Source: Prunus persica (Eukaryota; Streptophyta; Magnoliopsida; Rosales; Rosaceae). From it: a DNA stretch of 64,000 nucleotides. The notes below the pieces were generated by a model. The model was not told where the DNA came from, searched no databases, and saw nothing but the letters and a program-made list of their open reading frames with translations. Position 1 is the stretch's first letter. Each line of letters starts with the position of its first letter. Of this stretch, positions 57,993-64,000 are shown in pieces. The DNA lies in contig NC_034009.1 of the NCBI RefSeq assembly GCF_000346465.2, positions 27,548,561-27,612,560 of the forward strand, read 5' to 3'. The translations under genes were made by a program, and so were the position numbers.

Positions 57993-59530
57993 CAAAGACT
58001 GGTATACACTATATATGCTCAATTGGGAGGATGATTGGTCTCAAGTTGTTTGTGCTGAGACATTAAGATAAGTGTAAAGGTGTTCACTATGGAGTGAATA
58101 CATTAAGCGCGATTAACCGGGGATCTTGAATGGAAATTTTACTTGCATGTCAAACAAGATCTCCATAGTTGCAATCATGTAAATTAGTCCTCCACCTGTT
58201 TCACCACAGTTGTCTTGTGGAAGCGCCGCGGATCTTAGATCTACTAAAATGTTGTGCTTTTTGGGGCATGACCATATTGTATGATTGAGGTTCATGATCA
58301 ATCCATAAAGGTAGGTGAGTGTAAAATAAGGGATCTCTACCTTCAGTAAAGAATGAGAATGCTCTGACAAGTCTTCTGTCGAAGCATTAGGAATGATTGA
58401 GAATGATGATTACCATCATACTTGTATGAGTCATATAAGCTTAGAGTTCACATTAGGGGCTTGACATGTTTTCCATGCCCTAATGATGTGACCAAGAGCA
58501 TTGTGTTTTAAAGAAGGATCGTATTACATTGTAATTCCAAATAAATAGGTTTTCCACCTTATTCGATATTGGCTTGGGTAACCGTGACTTGTTGCTAGAC
58601 ATCACTCACGATTTGTGGAAGTCCTGAGGATATGCCATAACTATGTCCTCATAATAGGGAGAATTAAAAGGGATTTTAATTCACAATTGATTATGGAAGA
58701 GTCTGAATCACTCACTGCCTCACCGATTAGAATCTAACGGATCACACACCTATAAAGGTAAGATATGAAAAATTAATTAGGAGATGAATAACAAAGATTA
58801 ATTAGTTAATAGAGATTAATTAAATAATCAATGCTCGGTACTTATATTGGGCTTAAAATTAGTTTTAGAGGTTTAAGGCCCATTGGTCTTAGACCAATTA
58901 GGCTATCATGAGATGAGTTGTACATGACAACTTAAAAGATGAAGCCCAATAAGCAAGGAATTTCGGCCATATGGTATAGATGGTGGGTTTTGACTTGCTT
59001 GATAACCCACACAGGTCATTTCAAGTGATATGGGTCATGGGTGACCTAGCTTGAAATGCCTAGCCTATATAGAGATAGAGATGAACATCATCTTTCTCTA
59101 GGGTTTTGGATGATTGGAGGTTAAGGAGGCAACACCAAGCTCCTCCCTCCCATCCACCATGGCTGGCCACCACTAGGAGGGGTACTAGCACCTCCACCTC
59201 CTTGTGGTTCTTCATCTCCTCCTCCATCCTCTTCCTTTGGTGTATATGAAGTTAGAGGCCAAACATTTGGGTGGCTATCTTTTGAAGAATCATTTGGTGA
59301 AGGCCCTCCAAGGGTGATCAACCTTGAGCTTTGCTCAAGGTAATGGTACAAAGATATAAAGAATTCTCTACTCTCTCTCTAGTAGTTTGTAGAAGTATCT
59401 ATGGGCTTCAATCCTTTTAGGCCTAAAGATATTTGGGTTAGATTTTGTTTTAAGCTTAAGGTTTTAATTATTGCTTCTATTGCCTAGAGATTAAGTGTAA
59501 TCTCATCTTTGTGGCATAAGGTTTCCTTCA
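57993..59530. mobile_element. Diverged family-L-like LTR, 5' truncated
   Basis: From CAAAGACTGG onward it follows family L in order with many changes: GGTCTCAAGTTGTTTGTG, GTCAAACAAGATCTC, TTGGCTTGGGTAACCGTGAC, ATAGGGAGAATT, GATCACACACCTATAAAGG, TCTAGGGTTTT. The first ~260 bp of the family are missing and the end CTACA is not recognisable. Coding frames inside (for example 59121-59351) are low complexity. Confidence 0.55.
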
Positions 59531-59639
59531 GTCAATTGGAGAACACTGGTGTGGTGTTCGGTAAGGGCTCTCTGATGTCGAAGTCAGTAAATGATCTCAA
59601 GGAGATGTAGCTAATACTGAAAGGATGAAGTTTTCTCTC

Positions 59640-59640
<1 letters not shown>

Positions 59641-59706
<66 letters not shown>
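59641..59706 (+). repeat. (GA)n microsatellite
   Basis: About 32 uninterrupted GA units; minus-strand Leu-Ser frames come from it. Confidence 0.97.
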
Positions 59707-59710
<4 letters not shown>

Positions 59711-60681
59711 AAGCTCTCACAAAGGAGAGGTGAAAAGCTCTTACTAAAGGAGATGTGAAAACTACACAGAGAACTCAAAGAGTCTCTGCGACTTATTCCA
59801 AACATAAAAAAGGGCAAAATAGATGTTGGTGGAGATTTGACACCGAAATGCAAGTGCAGATCCGACGTTGAGACGCAACCACCTGTGATGGTTGGAAGAA
59901 AATAATAACAAAATGAAGACATATAGGAAAATTCTTATGTCTTCGAAAATGGGGAAGAGCAAAAAGGAGGAAGAGAAGACGGGAAAGGGGAGAAGAGAGA
60001 AAGAATAGCGGCTTCCTTCTCCCTCAAAATAAAAATGGCTCTAGGAATATTTTTTGAGAGAGAGGGACTAGAGTTTCTCGTCGACAAGCCCTTGAAGTGG
60101 GAAATTTTGCATGCCAATAAGTTGAACAATCTCAATTCAAGGTTCTTGGCTCTAAACGTTTATGGCATATCCTTTTTTGTTTTTTTTATTTTATACAATG
60201 TTGGCATCCTTTGAATGATTTTTGAACGTAAAATTAATAAGGGGAACTAAATTTACCGAACAATATATGGCAGCGAGAAGTATGTTTTTCTCTATAATCT
60301 ACTATGATAACAGCCAAAACAGATCTTTCATCTGGTTGGAAGCAAATTCAAATTAATTAATCATGCTTCTAGCATGCAATATTTCTCTTTTCAAACCCTT
60401 TCTATTTCAGTTAAATTTCAAGTTTTCAACTAATAAAAATAAGAAAGAATTAATATATACTTTATTTACTACCATGTACATGTGTAAGCCTTTCATTTTC
60501 AAATCGAAGAGACATTGACTTGGTGAAAAGGGGGGAAATTTAAGGAAAGCAAAAAGTCCCAAGGTTTGATATTCTTTGTGTTGAGCGGATAATTCTGACA
60601 ACCACACAGATATATTTGGCTCTTTTATTTTCCATGCATGGTCTTCTGTGCAAGAAAGAACATTTCAAAAGGCGTGGGATT
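59707..60681. other. Intergenic DNA upstream of pectate lyase 2
   Basis: No recognisable gene or terminus. Minus-strand frames of 60-100 codons lack recognisable homology. Confidence 0.5.
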
Positions 60682-60755
60682 GGTTCCCCACACTTCCCGC
60701 CATATGTTAAAAATAGAGGCTTAATTAGCTGCATGCATGCATGCCTTATTTAAGC
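60682..60755 (+). promoter_or_regulatory. Conserved promoter block and TATA-like box of pectate lyase 2
   Basis: GGTTCCCCACACTTCCCGCC at 60682 then ATAT, and TTATTTAA at about 60746. Block and spacing match those of copy 1 at 36670 and 36734. The leader also shares GTGATTCTCTTGTGG-like and TTCAATCTGTT words with copy 1. Confidence 0.55.
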
Positions 60756-61013
60756 GAGTCTTATCTTATATTATGAAAGACACCCCCCTCCCCTCCCCAA
60801 GACAAAGCAATTGATGAGCCGGTGATTCTCTTGTGGCCGATTCAATCTGTTGCCTTGGCTTGGCTAGGTCTCGATCTATCGGGAGCAACCTGGGCCTCGC
60901 TCAAGTACAGTTTGCTCGTTGCAAGGGGTGGGGGACTGCAAAACAAGAAAATAACAGGGAAGATTAGATCATCAAACCAGTAGTTAATCTCACTGCGGGT
61001 GCATGAGATAACA

Positions 61014-62773
61014 ATGGCAACAATTAACAAATCGTATTTCTTTCTCTTCTTCTTTTTCTTGTCCTTTGCTCTAGTTATTGCCAGCGATACCGATGGAACT
61101 GATCAAGAGGAAGTACAGTTAGATATCTACTGGAAACAACGAGCCGAAGAAGCCAAAAAAGAGGCCATGCAATCTTTTGAAACAGATCCTGAGCAAGTCA
61201 CCGAGGAGTTCAATTCTAATGTTGGCGAGTAGGTCTAATTATCTTGTAAATCTAGATCATTAATTGGTCAACACTTAACACTTGCTTGATTATGTGGTAC
61301 ATACATATTTATACATATATTTTTATATGAGTTTAATGCATGTGAATGCATGTTTTTGTTACCGCTGACATTAGATAGATGTATATATGCAGGCTTTTGA
61401 TGAAGCAAAATGGCACAAGAAGGCACTTGAGGGGCAACAAGAAGTACAATGGTCCATGCATGGCCACCAACCCAATGGATGCATGCTGGAGGTGTGACAA
61501 AAACTGGGCCAAGAACCGCAAGAGGCTCGCCGACTGCGTCCAAGGCTTCGGCAAAAAGACCACCGGCGGAAAGGCCGGCCCTATTTATGTGGTGACTGAT
61601 CCCTCTGACTTGGACTTGGTAAACCCAAAACCTGGAACCCTGCGTCACGCAGTGATTCAGAAAGGGCCTCTTTGGATCATCTTTGCACGCAACATGGTGA
61701 TTAGGCTGCAGCAAGAGCTGCTTGTGACTAGTGACAAGACCATTGATGGTAGGGGAGCCAACGTTAACATACACAACGGCGCTGGCATTACCCTCCAGTT
61801 TGTGAAGAATGTGATCATCACCAACCTTCACATCAAAAAGATTGTGCCGAAACAAGGTGGCATGATCAGAGACTCTGTCGACCATATTGGCAGGAGGACC
61901 AAGAGTGATGGCGATGGCATCTCCATCTTTGGCTCCTCCAACGTTTGGATTGACCACGTTTCCATGGAAAACTGCGCGGATGGGCTCATAGACGCTATCA
62001 TGGGTTCCACAGCTATCACCATCTCCAACTCCCACTTCACTCACCACAATGACGTACGTACTGTACTTAATTTATTTATTAAGCTCAACCAACTAAATAC
62101 AGAGGTTTGGAATCCATTGTAATAATGTCACATGCATGTATGGATGCAGGTGATGTTGTTCGGTGCCAGCAACAGCTACACTCAAGACAAGATCATGCAA
62201 ATCACGGTGGCCTTCAACCACTTTGGTCAGGGATTGGTGCAGAGGATGCCAAGGTGCCGGCACGGATTCTTCCATGTGGTGAACAACGACTACACCCACT
62301 GGCTCATGTATGCCATCGGCGGCAGCATGAACCCTACCATCATCAGCCAGGGTAACAGGTTCATTGCTCCTCCAAATCAAGGCGCCAAAGAGGTAACTAA
62401 TATTTTCTATTAAATTAATATTACTTAAGTACAACAATTTTATCTATTTTAAAAGTTGAGTTGAGAAAAGTAGTCAATAAATATGATTCAAATAGCAACG
62501 AGAGATTATATATATGTGCCATTGTTGAATTCTGAATTCCAAATTATATAGGTGACCAAGAGGGACCACACAGCAGAGGCAGAGTGGAAGAACTGGGAAT
62601 GGAGATCAGAGGGAGATTTGATGATGAATGGAGCAGTCTTTGTTCAATCTGGATCCGGAAAGAGCAAGCACCCAGCAAAGATGGATTTGATGCCCTTCAA
62701 GCCGGGAACCTATGTCGCAAAGCTCACAAAGTTTTCCGGTGCTCTTGACTGCTTTGTTGGCAAACCTTGCTAG
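61014..62773 (+). CDS. Pectate lyase, copy 2
   Basis: Paralogue of the gene at 36955, same secreted PL1 function. Exons 61014-61228, 61393-62053, 62150-62392 and 62552-62773 give 446 residues; exons 2, 3 and 4 have exactly the same lengths as in copy 1 (661, 243 and 222 bases). Signal peptide [18 protein letters not shown]-terminal domain [16 protein letters not shown], beta-helix motifs [29 protein letters not shown] and [17 protein letters not shown], end FVGKPC. ATG 61014 puts the signal peptide first; an upstream GTG-started frame is not a plausible start. The Cys of NCHF in copy 1 is Ser here (NSHF). No disruption seen. Confidence 0.95.
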
Positions 62774-64000
62774 GCATTTTCCCCCTTTTTTTCTGCCACC
62801 ATGGACTTTTGTTTTTGTTTGCAAACACAAATAGTACAAAACGGCCCAATCCATATGTATTTGTACTTGAGGGTAGAAGAAGATTACTTAGGCCGTGTGT
62901 GCGTGAGGGAGGAAATCAAATGTTGCCAACGTTTGCTGTCCTTGTTACATTACATGTCCCTATTTTTCTCAATTACTTTCTTCTTCTTTTTCGGTTGTTT
63001 GGGAAAAATAGATTTAAAGAAGGAAAAAAAAAAAAAAAGGGACGAAGGTTTAATAATGATGCAAAACAAAAAGGGAGAGGATGCAAATGTGTATGCTCTA
63101 TTACACTCGAGTACAAACCATCTTTTCAAAATAATTTAGAATATCGTCATTGTCAAAAAATTAAATTTTTTTAAAAAAGAAGAGGATTGATTAGGAAGTG
63201 TTAACATTTAATGAAGATCAAGAATGATGAATTAATCTTAAAGTGCCAATTAATTAACATGAGTCTGGAAGCATCAGAAGGTTCGAACCCATGTATAGGG
63301 ATTAACGTGGTGCATGGAAAGCAACTCCACACATTTTAATCACCTACAAATCTACCAATAGGAAATGGACACGTTTGCCATTCATACAAGTGGACATATC
63401 AAACATATTCAAGTCTTAAATATTGGACGGCAAAACCGAAGGTAAAAGCACTACACCACAAAAGTTGCATATCGTCTGTTGTCGTATAGCCACACAAACG
63501 ACAGGTTTGGTAATGCAACTCCTTATCCCAGAAAACAAAACATAAGGCATTTGGGATATTATTTCATCTCGTAGAAGCCAAAATCAACTTGTCTTGTGTG
63601 CTGCTTGTCCACTATGATCCGCCAAAAATTATTAGCATTTGTTCCCTTTTTTTTTCTTTTTTCTTTTTTTTTTTTTTTTTTTGAATTTAAGAAAAACAAC
63701 CAATAAAGGCAAAAGATTTAACATGAATTAATATATATTTTGTCACACAAATCGAATTTGACATGGTCAGCCTTAGCGTCTTCTCTTGAATGGCTTGAAT
63801 GTTTTAATATGTCAAATTAATTTGTGTGCCTAGATTATGACGAAGAGTTACCAATGAAATTAATCTTCTGTCCGAAAAAGAAAAAAAAAAAAAAAAAGGG
63901 ATGGTGAAAGTGTCAATTCTGCCTAAACCAGTACATGGATGATGGAGTTAAAGAAAGAATTATAGTGATGCTCTAATCAGACCCTGAAGTCGGCCAGAGT
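62774..64000. other. Pectate lyase 2 3' UTR and intergenic DNA
   Basis: Likely 3' UTR to about 63150, then A/T-rich DNA with poly(T) (63644-63682) and poly(A) runs. CACTACACCACAAAAGTTGC at 63452 resembles a CACTA-type terminus without a visible partner. No gene. Confidence 0.5.

Noticed and set aside
59121..59351. 76-codon Gly/Pro-rich minus-strand ORF
   Set aside because: Low-complexity frame within the diverged LTR.
63244..63310. Possible SINE or tRNA (GGTTCGAACCC at about 63280)
   Set aside because: Only a box B-like word is present; no box A at the right distance and no cloverleaf.

Overview
The window is nuclear DNA of a dicot plant. Genes have many GT-AG introns with A/T-rich intron sequence, the proteins are typical angiosperm ones, and more than half of the bases are transposable-element (TE) material. 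Overall look, protein wording and repeat style suggest a woody Rosaceae species; this is inference, because no marker in the window fixes the species.

Layout. 1-1358 is the 3' part of a hypersensitive-induced response (HIR/SPFH) gene. 1.8-7.4 kb is repeat-rich: two damaged Tourist-like MITEs, and a 2.66-kb solo LTR with a perfect target-site duplication (TSD) sitting in a minisatellite. 8076-10946 is a complete six-exon VDAC porin gene. 12400-20448 is a complete thirteen-exon gene for a plastid alpha-amylase of the AMY3 type, with catalytic triad and redox cysteines. 21.2-35.0 kb is a nested TE stack: an outer Mutator-like element (MULE) holds a minus-strand LINE, which itself holds an apparently intact two-gene PIF/Harbinger element and a second MULE with ~0.5-kb terminal inverted repeats (TIRs) and a FAR1-like SWIM gene remnant. 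A solo LTR also sits in the outer MULE. 36955-38729 and 61014-62773 are two complete paralogous pectate lyase genes. The ~22 kb between them is mostly TE: a decayed Ty1/copia element (41232-53535), a younger gene-capturing LTR element inserted in its 5' LTR (41289-48153), two LTRs of a second family and gypsy remnants.

The five host genes are unrelated housekeeping or cell-wall functions and form no pathway: membrane microdomain signalling (HIR), mitochondrial outer-membrane transport (VDAC), plastid starch breakdown (AMY3) and pectin cleavage (two lyases). The two lyases share exon sizes, a promoter block and TATA spacing, so they are a local duplication pushed apart by TE insertions.

The most unusual object is the 6.9-kb LTR element at 41289-48153. 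It has 142-bp LTRs that look identical by eye and a perfect 5-bp TSD, no gag-pol that I can see, pieces of three unrelated host genes (a calmodulin-binding protein like PICBP, splicing factor SF3A2, and a UPF0548/DUF1990 protein) in its sense direction, and a clean 183-codon coiled-coil ORF in the opposite direction.
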